From positions 1 to 52,202 of the forward strand of contig JBEKKT010000008.1 of NCBI GenBank assembly GCA_050010535.1: 52,202 nucleotides of DNA. The letters run 5' to 3'. Source of the DNA: JAJRAG01 sp050010535. GTDB taxonomy: Archaea; Thermoplasmatota; Thermoplasmata; Methanomassiliicoccales; JACIVX01. Below are positions 41,623-49,405 of the stretch, in pieces; position 1 is the stretch's first letter; each line of letters opens with the position of its first letter. The translations under genes and the position numbers were made by a program. Below the pieces are notes generated by a model. The model searched no databases and had not been told where the DNA came from. It saw only the letters and a list, made by a program, of their open reading frames with translations.

Positions 41623-42972
41623 CTACTCTGCGCCAAAAAGGGCTAGGACCTCCGGTGCTGCCGACGTCTCTCCGACCTGCGGGCCTTGAATTCCCGCCTC
41701 CCGGATGGCCTCGTTCATCTTTGCCAAGGTCGCCATTGCGATTCTCTTCGTTGCTACGCTGCCGAGTGCTAGTGCCTTGTCCGTCAAGACCATCGCATTG
41801 TTCTCTTCTTTCATCAGGCCAAGCAGTTTCATCATGTTGATAATGCGCCCGACCTTAGGGTCCTCCTCTACCAATATCTTCGCCTCCACCTTGGCAATCT
41901 TCCCGTGGTACAGCCGACGGGCGAATCTGCCTGTCGGATAGTCCTTCAAAGGTGAATACGCATATAACGGCAGGAAGCCTTCCTCTAGAAGAGCCAGATA
42001 GTTAGGTATGTCAGGTGTGTTGAGGGTGAGATTGCTTCCCACCATCCCCCAAGCCCTCGGACCGATGCCTACGAACTCCGAGTGCTCATACGGACCCTCG
42101 TATGCATCGGGGTCAGTGGAGAACGACCAAAGAGTACGCATCTCGTAGCCTCTGGACCGGAGAATCTCCAATATGACCGAGTAATGTTGCCTTTCCACCA
42201 GCGGGTCCTGCAACGGAGCATCGCTCCTTACCTTTCCCTTCGTCACCGTCTTCTTCTGCAGGCGCTTTGTCAGTTGAGTATAGGGTAGGAGCATGAGTGG
42301 GAAGGTGGAGATACCATGGACGCCCAGCTCGCATGCAACATCCAGGTCTTGACGGATAAGATCCACGGTCTGACCTGGCAAAGAGAACATGAGGTCGATA
42401 TTGACATAGTCGAATCCTGCCTCCATTACCCGTCTTAGGGTGCTAACGAGCTTCTCCCGGCTGATGTTCCTTCCCAAGCAGTTACGCAACAGCTGCTCGT
42501 CGAAGGTTTGAACCCCTACGCTGAGTTGAGATACTCCCGTCTCCTTCAGACTTACCAGAACCTCCGGGCTGAGATCTGCTGGGGACGCTTCCATCGCCAC
42601 CGTCGGTGGCTTGTTGAACTCCTCCTCGACCAATCCCAAAAGGAAGCCCATATCCTTGTGCATGAGCGAGGGGGTGCCACCGCTCAGATACACCCGCTCG
42701 ATTTTCGGTCTCTGGAGGTACGAGGAGTAGAGACGGAGCTCTTTTCTCACCGCGGCCAGGAAGACCTCCGCCTGGCGCTCATCATAGGATTGCCCCGGTA
42801 ACGCGCAGTATGTGCACTTGAACGCGCAGAATGGGATCCTGATGTTGAGAGCGACCTGGTCCATGCCATCGGGTACAACGTCCTCGATCCTGGTGACCCT
42901 CTCGAACGAGACGCTGTCTGCGACCCTGTCAGCCAGTTTGCTCACATATCGCATGGTGAAGTCAAGAGGCAT
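41623..42972 (-). CDS. HemW/HemN-like radical SAM protein
   Basis: A 449-residue coproporphyrinogen-oxidase-like radical SAM protein. The cluster motif is IPFCAFKCTYCALPGQSYD near 47-65 (CxxxCxxC, then the extra Cys-free HemW-like stretch), with VYLSGGTPSLMH, VGVQTFDEQLLRNCLGRN and NIDLMFSLPGQT. The C-terminal HemN-like domain includes EFVGIGPRAWGMVG. HemW proteins are haem chaperones or methyltransferase-like enzymes rather than true HemN. It is longer than typical HemW (about 380). The ATG at 42972 has a TATA-like TGAAATATAT 29-38 bases upstream. Confidence 0.8.
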   Translation of the reverse strand: MPLDFTMRYVSKLADRVADSVSFERVTRIEDVVPDGMDQVALNIRIPFCAFKCTYCALPGQSYDERQAEVFLAAVRKELRLYSSYLQRPKIERVYLSGGTPSLMHKDMGFLLGLVEEEFNKPPTVAMEASPADLSPEVLVSLKETGVSQLSVGVQTFDEQLLRNCLGRNISREKLVSTLRRVMEAGFDYVNIDLMFSLPGQTVDLIRQDLDVACELGVHGISTFPLMLLPYTQLTKRLQKKTVTKGKVRSDAPLQDPLVERQHYSVILEILRSRGYEMRTLWSFSTDPDAYEGPYEHSEFVGIGPRAWGMVGSNLTLNTPDIPNYLALLEEGFLPLYAYSPLKDYPTGRFARRLYHGKIAKVEAKILVEEDPKVGRIINMMKLLGLMKEENNAMVLTDKALALGSVATKRIAMATLAKMNEAIREAGIQGPQVGETSAAPEVLALFGAE

Positions 42973-43368
42973 ATTGACGCCTCTAATCATAACGCAAGCG
43001 ATATATTTCAACTGTGCTAGTGCATCACACGGGAAGTTGTCATACTCTTATTAGCTAAGAAACAGAAGTCAAGAATGCAAGTCGGTCGGATCCCCTCCTT
43101 CCGATGCTCCTAATGTGTTTAGTGGTAGGCAGACCCGGTCAGTAGACATATCGCTCCACCAAGCCAGGACCCTCCGCTAATCCCTAAAGCGACGGGAACA
43201 CCGAAGAACGCAGATCCAGCTAATCGCATTCGGCAGCCAGCATTCCATCATGATTTGATCAAAGATACTAATTAGAATTGTGTTCGTTCCGACACGCAAA
43301 AATCGACCCACGACTCAGTTATCATACATGTTTCCAGCAGAGCAATAGACTGTCAGGAACACAGCCGA
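42973..43368. other. Intergenic region without recognised genes
   Basis: Apart from the HemW promoter element at 43001-43010 (minus strand) I see no coding frame, tRNA cloverleaf or strong repeat in these 396 bases. GC content drops towards the right-hand end. Confidence 0.5.
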
Positions 43369-44295
43369 TCATTTCCGATTGTTGAGCAACAGGGCGATAT
43401 TCCTCGGAAGCACGGGGTACAGCCTCGAGAGGCCGGAATTCTCCACTTTCTCTTTGAGCCCGGCCTGCAGGTCCTCCGGACAGGAGGCCTTCATGAGCAT
43501 ATCCGTCTCTTCGTCGGAGAAAGTGGCACCTTCAACAGAGTCTTTGGCCACCTTCCTGTTCGCAGGGCATATGTCCTGACAACGGAGGCATCCAACGAGG
43601 CAATGATGCCAGGAGCTGTCCACCCAGTCCGGAATCTTGGTCTCTTCCTCGTTCAGGAAGGTCAGGCATCTCTCGGCTCTCAATAGGAATCCGGATTTGT
43701 CTATGGCGCCAGTCGGGCAATTTCGCAGGCATATCTCGCAGCGTTCGCATCTGCTCATCATTCTCTTGTCATGCCATTCGTGATTCTCGCAAGGGAGATC
43801 AGAGGCATAGACCATGAGCCGGACATGGCTTCCCAAATCGCCGACGTAGGTGATGTTGTTGCGACCGTATTCGGCCAGCCCGCTTCGTACAGCAAGAAGC
43901 TTCGCCGGTATCTGCAGTGAAGCGTATTCACGGTGGCGCTCTCCAAGCGTTCTACGAAGCACTGATTCGATGCGGACATTTGCGCTAGCATAATCTAGAT
44001 AGGTCGGTGGGACAATCGCGTCAACTTCCAAACTTTCATGCATCAGGTGAAAGCGTGTTTTCGGACTCGGCACGCCCATGATCAGCATCGATCCTGGATC
44101 GTGGATCGCCTTCTCGGAGGCGAAATCGAAACAGGCGTTGATATACTTGATCAGGCCTGGGTCTGTCATTCCACTCATCGATTTCATTATCTCTGCATTC
44201 ACCTCTTCGAGCCGAGACATAGGGACGACCTTCGAGCGTATTCCTGAGTTCAGCAACTCTTGCCTCGTGAGGGCAATTAGATCGGGTTCGTCCAT
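43369..44295 (-). CDS. QueG-like double 4Fe-4S protein
   Basis: A 308-residue protein resembling epoxyqueuosine reductase (QueG) and its archaeal paralogues. KLLAVRSGLAEYGRNNITYV near 132-151 is the QueG-like glycine-rich block. Two ferredoxin-like 4Fe-4S motifs follow: CERCEICLRNCPTGAI near 184-199 and HCLVGCLRCQDICPANRKV near 234-252. QueG reduces epoxyqueuosine in tRNA with a cobalamin cofactor; paralogues include reductive-dehalogenase-like proteins of unknown role, so function is uncertain. No other queuosine gene is in view. It is transcribed leftward on its own. Confidence 0.72.
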   Translation of the reverse strand: MDEPDLIALTRQELLNSGIRSKVVPMSRLEEVNAEIMKSMSGMTDPGLIKYINACFDFASEKAIHDPGSMLIMGVPSPKTRFHLMHESLEVDAIVPPTYLDYASANVRIESVLRRTLGERHREYASLQIPAKLLAVRSGLAEYGRNNITYVGDLGSHVRLMVYASDLPCENHEWHDKRMMSRCERCEICLRNCPTGAIDKSGFLLRAERCLTFLNEEETKIPDWVDSSWHHCLVGCLRCQDICPANRKVAKDSVEGATFSDEETDMLMKASCPEDLQAGLKEKVENSGLSRLYPVLPRNIALLLNNRK

Positions 44296-44426
44296 ATCAG
44301 ATCACACGGTATGAGAGTAGTCCGTCGAACCCGATAACTCTTATCCCGGATTGCGGCGGTTCCCTTGAATCAGTCGGAATCATATCGGCAAAGAAAGGAC
44401 CAGAGGAAACCCATCATGTATTAGAT

Positions 44427-44687
44427 TTACATTGCGCCGAGTCCGGAGCCGAAGGTCGCTCTTTTGGCCGAATCGAAACTCTTCTCGGAAAGGTCTAGAA
44501 GCGGGTAGTTGCAACTTGGACTCTTGTCCAATCGGCCAACCTCCATGAAGATGTCTGCCTCTGGAGGCCAGTTCACATCCAGCTCCCCAATATTGTGCTT
44601 GAAGTGAGCCTTGATGAGTAAGTGTTTAGTGTTCTTGCAGAGCAGATAGCTTATGGCACGATTGAGACTCTCTCGTTTTCTGACCAT
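44427..44687 (-). CDS. Small protein of unknown function (86 aa)
   Basis: The frame starts MVRKRESLNRAISYLLCKNT and continues HFKHNIGELDVNWPPEADIF. No family is recognised. A TATA-like AGCTTATACC about 20-30 bases before the ATG supports transcription. Composition is soluble, with a mid-protein cysteine. It may be a real small gene or the end of a larger lost one. It borders the accessory region with repeats. Confidence 0.4.
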   Translation of the reverse strand: MVRKRESLNRAISYLLCKNTKHLLIKAHFKHNIGELDVNWPPEADIFMEVGRLDKSPSCNYPLLDLSEKSFDSAKRATFGSGLGAM

Positions 44688-44810
44688 TTTGCCAGATCGA
44701 TGATCGGTATAAGCTGAACTAAACAAATCACTTCGATGTGTCAACCAATAATCTACCCAAGAATGCAGAGAAACTTCTTCGGAGAATTGCCCGTTAGCAA
44801 ATTAGGTGCT

Positions 44811-45014
44811 CCCGTCGGGATGTCAGCCCGGAGTTTGCCCCCAAGAAAACCACAGCCAGGAATTATCTGATGGTAAGTTATTCACTACTGTTTGCGGATC
44901 GACATCTAATGTACTGCAATCAGAGAAGGCGACAGGATATTATGAATATGAAGTGCGCGGCGGAGATGACACAGGCTATCTAACCGACACTTCTGACAGT
45001 TCTGACGGCAGATA
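44811..45014. repeat. Repeat copy A (long form, about 200 bp)
   Basis: The first 74 bases match copies B (45933) and C (47872), sharing CAGCCCGGAGTTTG and the flanking GTCGGGAT, then GATGGTAAGTTATTC. The following 130 bases also match copy C, including GACGGTTCTGACGGCAGAT-like sequence at the end. On the minus strand the core reads VVNNLPSDNSWLWFSWGQTPG-stop, but that frame is closed a short way upstream. CGGG...CCCG around the stop can form a small hairpin. The rest of the spacer from 44688 to 45134 holds nothing I recognise. Confidence 0.75.
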
Positions 45015-45134
45015 GAAGTTGTTTCACCATTCGAATATCGGAAAAGCCTAAGTCATAAGATGGAGTAGTGACAAATCGGTGAGGCGGGATGTCTGTAAAA
45101 ACGATTCAATGCAGTCTCGCAATGAGGTAGAACG

Positions 45135-45314
45135 ATGAAAACATGGGTCAAGATTGTGTTAATAGGAATATTCTATTGTCTGGGGATATGGGGTGTCCCT
45201 TACATAATGCAATCCTCCTTTCCGACGCTAGCCGTCATACTCTTGGCCGTCACTGGACTAGTTTTTGCTGCTTACTACAGCGTACTGGCGAGAAAAGAAA
45301 TGTCACAGAAGTGA
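45135..45314 (+). CDS. Small membrane protein (59 aa, two helices)
   Basis: The frame begins MKTWVKIVLIGIFYCLGIWG and continues with TLAVILLAVTGLVFAAYYS, two hydrophobic helices joined by a short loop, ending RKEMSQK. A GAGG ribosome site lies 8 bases before the ATG. The topology and charged tail look genuine although the protein is short. It converges with another small membrane protein gene 27 bases away. Function unknown. Confidence 0.6.
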   Translation: MKTWVKIVLIGIFYCLGIWGVPYIMQSSFPTLAVILLAVTGLVFAAYYSVLARKEMSQK

Positions 45315-45341
45315 AGGAAATGAAAAGTGTTCGTTCGCCGC

Positions 45342-45716
45342 TTACTTCTCGCCCTTGTGTTCGATCTCTTTACTCCCCCAACGGATAGCCGTGGCCCCCG
45401 CAATCACTCCCACGGCCGCACCTACTACATATCCACCGACGGAAACCGATGCAATACTGACGAGCGAGGCCACAATGGCAAGCTTTCCCCATTTTGCGCT
45501 CTTTGCTGGCTGACTGTAAAGGTATATAGCAAGCCCGAACAGGCCAGTGGCAGCCCCGAATCTGAGCAGATCCAGGAATTTGTACAACTCACCATTCCCA
45601 ATCACAGACCGCCAGAAATTGCCCGCAGGGTCGTTCGGGAACCATGCGGGCACCATGATGACGATTCCCGCTACAATTGCCAGCAAGACACTGACGATGG
45701 GTTTGCGTTTCGACAC
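45342..45716 (-). CDS. Small integral membrane protein (124 aa)
   Basis: A GTG start at 45716, with AAGGA and GGAGG upstream, gives a protein with helices near 7-25, 48-66, 74-90 and 90-108 (IVSVLLAIVAGIVIMVPAW; FGAATGLFGLAIYLYS; LAIVASLVSIASVSVGGYVV). The tail SKEIEHKGEK is charged. No family recognised. It may function with the neighbouring two-helix protein, or each may be an orphan. Confidence 0.6.
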   Translation of the reverse strand: MSKRKPIVSVLLAIVAGIVIMVPAWFPNDPAGNFWRSVIGNGELYKFLDLLRFGAATGLFGLAIYLYSQPAKSAKWGKLAIVASLVSIASVSVGGYVVGAAVGVIAGATAIRWGSKEIEHKGEK

Positions 45717-45932
45717 GTTCGTTCCTTCCTCCGCGTAAGCCCCCCCATCCGATTGAATAACACAAAATCATCTGCGCAATGTGCTTATATGTCTTTTCGC
45801 CGAAATCGACAGGAGCAATCTCCTCTGACAGATTCTGCTTCCGTCGTCTTTGAGTCTATGGCCTCAATCCTTGAAATCAGAAAGAGAATGTCTGGACAGT
45901 TGAAATATCGGGTCCGGATGGACTCTCGGAGT

Positions 45933-46007
45933 CCTGTCGGGATATCAGCCCGGAGTTTGCCCCCAAGAAAATGGTGACCAGTAGTTATTTGATGGTAAGT
46001 TGTTCAC
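45933..46007. repeat. Repeat copy B (short form, about 75 bp)
   Basis: Matches copies A and C over about 75 bases (TGTCGGGATATCAGCCCGGA and onward to GATGGTAAGTTGTTCACC). The longer right-hand part shared by A and C is absent. On the minus strand it encodes the end of an open frame, NNLPSNNYWSPFSWGQTPG then TGA at 45945. Confidence 0.75.
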
Positions 46008-46184
46008 CACCGCCTCCACCGCCGCAACAGCTGCGGTAATCAGGCTCGCTATGAACTTGACGCAGATCTCGCCGAGCGCTATCGCGAGATTGATCATGAA
46101 CGAGACGACCGCAACGATCCCTCTCCAAACGAAATCGGCGATCGAGACGATCTGATGAGCATTTGCGATCGGTTTCTTGAGTTC
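45945..46184 (-). pseudogene. Hydrophobic protein fragment ending in the WGQTPG tail
   Basis: An 79-residue open stretch bounded upstream by TGA and lacking a start codon. It reads KKPIANAHQIVSIADFVW, then GIVAVVSFMINLAIALGEIC, KFIASLITAAVAAVEAVV and the repeat-encoded tail. The regular hydrophobic helices and good codon pattern suggest real coding DNA. AGGAGGATG occurs just upstream in another frame, so a one-base insertion may have cut off the start. The remaining spacer (45717-45932 and 46185-46330) shows nothing recognisable. Confidence 0.45.
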
Positions 46185-46330
46185 TCATCCTCCTAAACGA
46201 GCGACGCCAAGGATTTTGCTTGCCAGGCTTTGTGCGACGTCATGAACGGGCGGTCATAGGCTGAATCAGGCCGAGACAGGTTTCACGAACTCGGACGATA
46301 GGGGACCAGGATGGCGTGCCCAGTCTTCCC

Positions 46331-46594
46331 CTAGCTCGAGGGCGAATCCCCCAGATCGAACTGCTCGAGCTGTCCCGTCAGCCGGTTCAGCTTCTCAACC
46401 TTGACTCTCGACTCTTCGAGGGTCTTACGCAACGCCGTCACCAGTTCCATACCTTCTTGGTACATTGCAAGCGCCTCTTGGAGTTGTAATTTCCCCTCGC
46501 TCAAGGAAGTGGCGATTTCTTCAACTCGGTCCAAACGTTCCTCGAAGCTCTCCTCCGGCCTTAGTTTGGGCTGAGCCCTCTTACCCTTTGACAT
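46331..46594 (-). CDS. xseB: Exodeoxyribonuclease VII small subunit
   Basis: An 87-residue helical protein with the XseB pattern: FEERLDRVEEIATSLSEGKL near 17-36, then LQEALAMYQEGMELVTALRK and ESRVKVEKLNRL. Several copies wrap one XseA to give exonuclease VII, which degrades single-stranded DNA from both ends. It starts 6 bases after the xseA stop. The enzyme is widespread in bacteria but scattered in archaea, so the pair was probably acquired by transfer (inference). Confidence 0.92.
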   Translation of the reverse strand: MSKGKRAQPKLRPEESFEERLDRVEEIATSLSEGKLQLQEALAMYQEGMELVTALRKTLEESRVKVEKLNRLTGQLEQFDLGDSPSS

Positions 46595-46600
46595 CTCAGA

Positions 46601-47803
46601 TCAGCCTCCTGACGGTGTGACTTTCCGTTCGGTCACCTTCAGTATTTGGGCCGCTGCCCTACCATCCACAACCATAATGTCCACGTTGTCTCTGGGGTGC
46701 AACAGACTCACACTGCCAACGATTATCCCCTTTCTAGTGACGACAGCATATCCGCGCTTCAGAACTCCATGGGGGTCGAGTGATCTAAGCAGCTCGGCCA
46801 GCTGCTTGACTCTGTTCAGTCGCGAGGATAGCATCCCCATAACAGTCTCGGTGAACTGCGTAGCGTCCTCGTCCAGACTTTGTTCGTAGTCTTGTAGCAG
46901 CTCCACAGTTCGCGTGTAGATCGCCGCTTGGGATTGACCGATTTTATCCAGGACCGCCTCTTTGTCCGGAACGACCTTCTCCGCAGCCTCCGACGGTGTA
47001 GCAGCTCGGAGATCCGCGACAAAGTCCGAAATGGTGAAGTCGGTTTCGTGTCCTACTCCGGTAACTACAGGGATTTCGGATGCGAATATAGCTCGTGCAA
47101 GTATCTCTTCGTTAAAGGCCCAGAGGTCCTCGATACTTCCCCCGCCCCGCCCAACGATTATCACGTCCGAGTGGGGATCGCGTAAACGGTTGAGCGCCTC
47201 AATTCCTTGAGCGATGTCCTCGGCGGCCCCAGCTCCCTGAACCAACACAGGTGCGAGTAGAATCCGGGCTGGAGGGAACCTACGGCTGAGAATGCGAATC
47301 ATATCCCGAACGGCGGCTCCTGTGTCAGAGGTGACGATGCCAACGACTGTCGGGAACCGAGGCAAGGGACGCTTTCGTGCGAAGAGCCCTTCCTGCTTCA
47401 GCTTGGCCTTCAACGCTTCAAGTTTCGCGTACAACTCTCCAACGCCGAATCTCTTGACGTCTGTGACATAGAGTTGGTACCTCCCCTTCTGTTCGTAAAC
47501 GCCTAGGTCACCACGAACGAGCACTTTCATTCCTTCCTCGGGCCGCACTGAGAGCCGACCCAGGGTCCCCGCCCAGATAACGCACTGAATCTCCGATGTC
47601 CCATCCTTCAGCGTCGGATAGAGGTGGCCACTCGCGAAAGGTGTCAGGTTGGAGAATTCTCCGAGGACCCAGATGTCGTGAAATCCAGACTCCCCGTCGA
47701 TCAATTCCCTAACCCGGTGATTGAGCTCACTGACAGTGATGTATTCGGCCGCCGAGCCTTCTTTCTGCTCGCCGGAAACCTCTTTTGTGTTCGCTTCGGA
47801 CAA
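46601..47803 (-). CDS. xseA: Exodeoxyribonuclease VII large subunit
   Basis: A 400-residue nuclease subunit. The N-terminal OB-fold is YITVSELNHRVRELIDGESG to IWVLGEFSNLTPFASGHLYP; the catalytic domain carries FPTVVGIVTSDTGAAVRDMI near 155-174, IIVGRGGGSIEDLWAFNEE near 220-238 and VVTGVGHETDFTISDFVADL near 250-269. A coiled-coil region and DPHGVLKRGYAVVT follow. I place the start at TTG 47803, which has a strong CAGGAGG ribosome site 8 bases upstream; a longer frame runs back into repeat copy C but has no good start. Confidence 0.92.
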   Translation of the reverse strand: MSEANTKEVSGEQKEGSAAEYITVSELNHRVRELIDGESGFHDIWVLGEFSNLTPFASGHLYPTLKDGTSEIQCVIWAGTLGRLSVRPEEGMKVLVRGDLGVYEQKGRYQLYVTDVKRFGVGELYAKLEALKAKLKQEGLFARKRPLPRFPTVVGIVTSDTGAAVRDMIRILSRRFPPARILLAPVLVQGAGAAEDIAQGIEALNRLRDPHSDVIIVGRGGGSIEDLWAFNEEILARAIFASEIPVVTGVGHETDFTISDFVADLRAATPSEAAEKVVPDKEAVLDKIGQSQAAIYTRTVELLQDYEQSLDEDATQFTETVMGMLSSRLNRVKQLAELLRSLDPHGVLKRGYAVVTRKGIIVGSVSLLHPRDNVDIMVVDGRAAAQILKVTERKVTPSGG

Positions 47804-47871
47804 TTGCTTCGCCTCCTGAGGCCGGAGTGGCCCGATTCGACAATCACTTAAGACCGTAGATAGTTTCGCTT

Positions 47872-48073
47872 CTGTTCGGGATATCAGCCCGGAGTTTGAC
47901 CCCAAAAAAATCGTAGCCAGGAGTTATATGATGGTATGTTATTCGATGTCGCCGGAATATGTGCATGAGTGTAGATCGATCGGAGAAGATAGCAAAACGA
48001 TGCAAATGTGTAGGTCGCGGCAGAGATGGCACATGCTACCTGACCGAAACTTTTGACGGTTCTGACGGCAGAT
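47872..48073. repeat. Repeat copy C (long form, about 200 bp)
   Basis: Matches copies A and B over the 73-base core and copy A over the following 130 bases, ending in TTCTGACGGCAGAT in both. On the minus strand it lies in a 72-residue frame (TTG start at 48102) with VACAISAATYTFASFCYLLR and the tail NNIPSYNSWLRFFWGQTPG, TGA at 47884. It sits directly upstream of xseA, between it and an unrelated operon. The rest of the spacer up to 48266 holds nothing I recognise. Confidence 0.75.
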
Positions 48074-48266
48074 GGGGGAGCTAGCCACTCCGAATATTTC
48101 AAGAGCAGGAACGGTCTATGAATCTCAAAGAGATTGAGTGAAGTGGGGAATTGGTCAGAATCAACTCCGCATGCGGAAAGAAAGAATCGTCCTCAGACAC
48201 ACATCTTACCACTTCTCATTTGCCTTGCCCAATGACGTCATAGGAGCCTCTCCCAATGGAACAATC

Positions 48267-49394
48267 CTATCCACCGACTTGCTGCTTTCTCTCGTTACTC
48301 AGATAATAATCCAGGGATTCTCCCGGTCTTCTTTCCTTCTGGAGCCAATCTGCAACGAGCTGCTGAACAGCCTTGTCTTTAATCTCCCTGAGTTTTCCCT
48401 TAAGCCAATCGGCAACCCACTTATCGATCAATGATTGTTCGATTTTGTCGATCGATGATGATTTTGCTACGACTCTCAATTGGCCAGTATCCTTATCCTC
48501 TTTCACAAATCCAATCTCTTTGCCACGAATGAGTATGTCCTCCGCCTTCTTGGTCCGGGCCGCCTCATCAAGATAGAAGAGTTCAATTCCAAGAAGCTCG
48601 TTGAGAGCTGTCTTATCGATGGTACGCTCGTTGCCCTCCTGTCCACCAAGGACCTGGATTAGAACCATTTGTTCAAGGACGGCAGGCATGTCTGGAAGAA
48701 GAGCGAAACTCCTTGCATCAGTGGTGATTCCCCTGTCAAGGAGGCGCTTAAGCTTCGCATCTTTGTGCTTCATTCCTTCCGTATTGGGTAGAGACCTATG
48801 AGGAGGCTGGCTACGCAGGATTGCTTTTCCTGTCAGTGGTACGGTCCATACTATGAGTCGCCCACCTTGATCGATAACCTCATTGATTACCCTGGGGCCT
48901 TCCCGTTCCGGAACGACGATCGTGTATTCGACGACGATATCTTCCTTTCTGGGGAGACCGACATAAGTCTTGGCAACATGATCGAGATTGTCTTCCACAG
49001 CTTCGACTTTCTTCAAGACCTCCTTCACCTTGTCGGCTGCGTCCCGGTCTCCACCCTTGCATTCACCAAATATCAGGGAAGCCTTATTCAGTTTCCTTTT
49101 CTGGAGCATGAAATCCATGTTCTTGGAACGGTCCAACTCGGACAGTGGAGATGCCCGGGCAAAACGGTAGTCGGTCAGCTTCTGGGAGACCTTGGATGAA
49201 AAAGGGAATATGCAGCAGTTTACCATGTCCCGATGACGCTTGTCCGTCTCCAATTGAATATCGAATCTCTTCAAAAGATCGTTCTTTCCCTTTTCAAATT
49301 CGGCCTCGACCTGGCGAAGACGACTCGCCTTCTCTCTCAAGAACTCTTTCTTTTTCTCTTTCGAAAGCAGTCCCAGGAGAGCGTCTTCGTCCAT
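48267..49394 (-). CDS. Unrecognised protein with a possible PD-(D/E)XK nuclease motif
   Basis: A 375-residue soluble protein. The N-terminal 60 residues are a Lys/Glu-rich helix (SKEKKKEFLREKASRLRQVE). Around 92-115, DRSKNMDFMLQKRK and ASLIFGECKGGDRDAADKV give Asp then Glu-x-Lys at the end of a hydrophobic strand, as in PD-(D/E)XK nucleases; a second strand VVEYTIVVPE follows. The C-terminal half (ADWLKGKLREIKDKAVQQLV) is helical. I do not recognise the family. GGGGTGA precedes the ATG. It is the second gene of a two-gene operon, 11 bases after the first. Confidence 0.55.
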   Translation of the reverse strand: MDEDALLGLLSKEKKKEFLREKASRLRQVEAEFEKGKNDLLKRFDIQLETDKRHRDMVNCCIFPFSSKVSQKLTDYRFARASPLSELDRSKNMDFMLQKRKLNKASLIFGECKGGDRDAADKVKEVLKKVEAVEDNLDHVAKTYVGLPRKEDIVVEYTIVVPEREGPRVINEVIDQGGRLIVWTVPLTGKAILRSQPPHRSLPNTEGMKHKDAKLKRLLDRGITTDARSFALLPDMPAVLEQMVLIQVLGGQEGNERTIDKTALNELLGIELFYLDEAARTKKAEDILIRGKEIGFVKEDKDTGQLRVVAKSSSIDKIEQSLIDKWVADWLKGKLREIKDKAVQQLVADWLQKERRPGESLDYYLSNERKQQVGG

Positions 49395-49405
49395 CTCTCA
49401 CCCCT

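Noticed and set aside
44811..45014. Plus-strand start codons GATGGT in the repeats as starts of a small gene family
   Set aside because: After the shared ATGGTAAGTT the three plus-strand frames diverge at once or stop, whereas the minus-strand tail and stop are kept in all three copies.
45327..45977. Plus-strand 216-codon open frame
   Set aside because: It runs antisense to the membrane protein gene, has low-complexity composition and no ribosome site, and ends inside repeat copy B.
47804..47905. Longer N-terminus of XseA reaching into repeat copy C
   Set aside because: Only a TTG in the repeat could start it; TTG 47803 has a near-perfect ribosome site and fits the family length.
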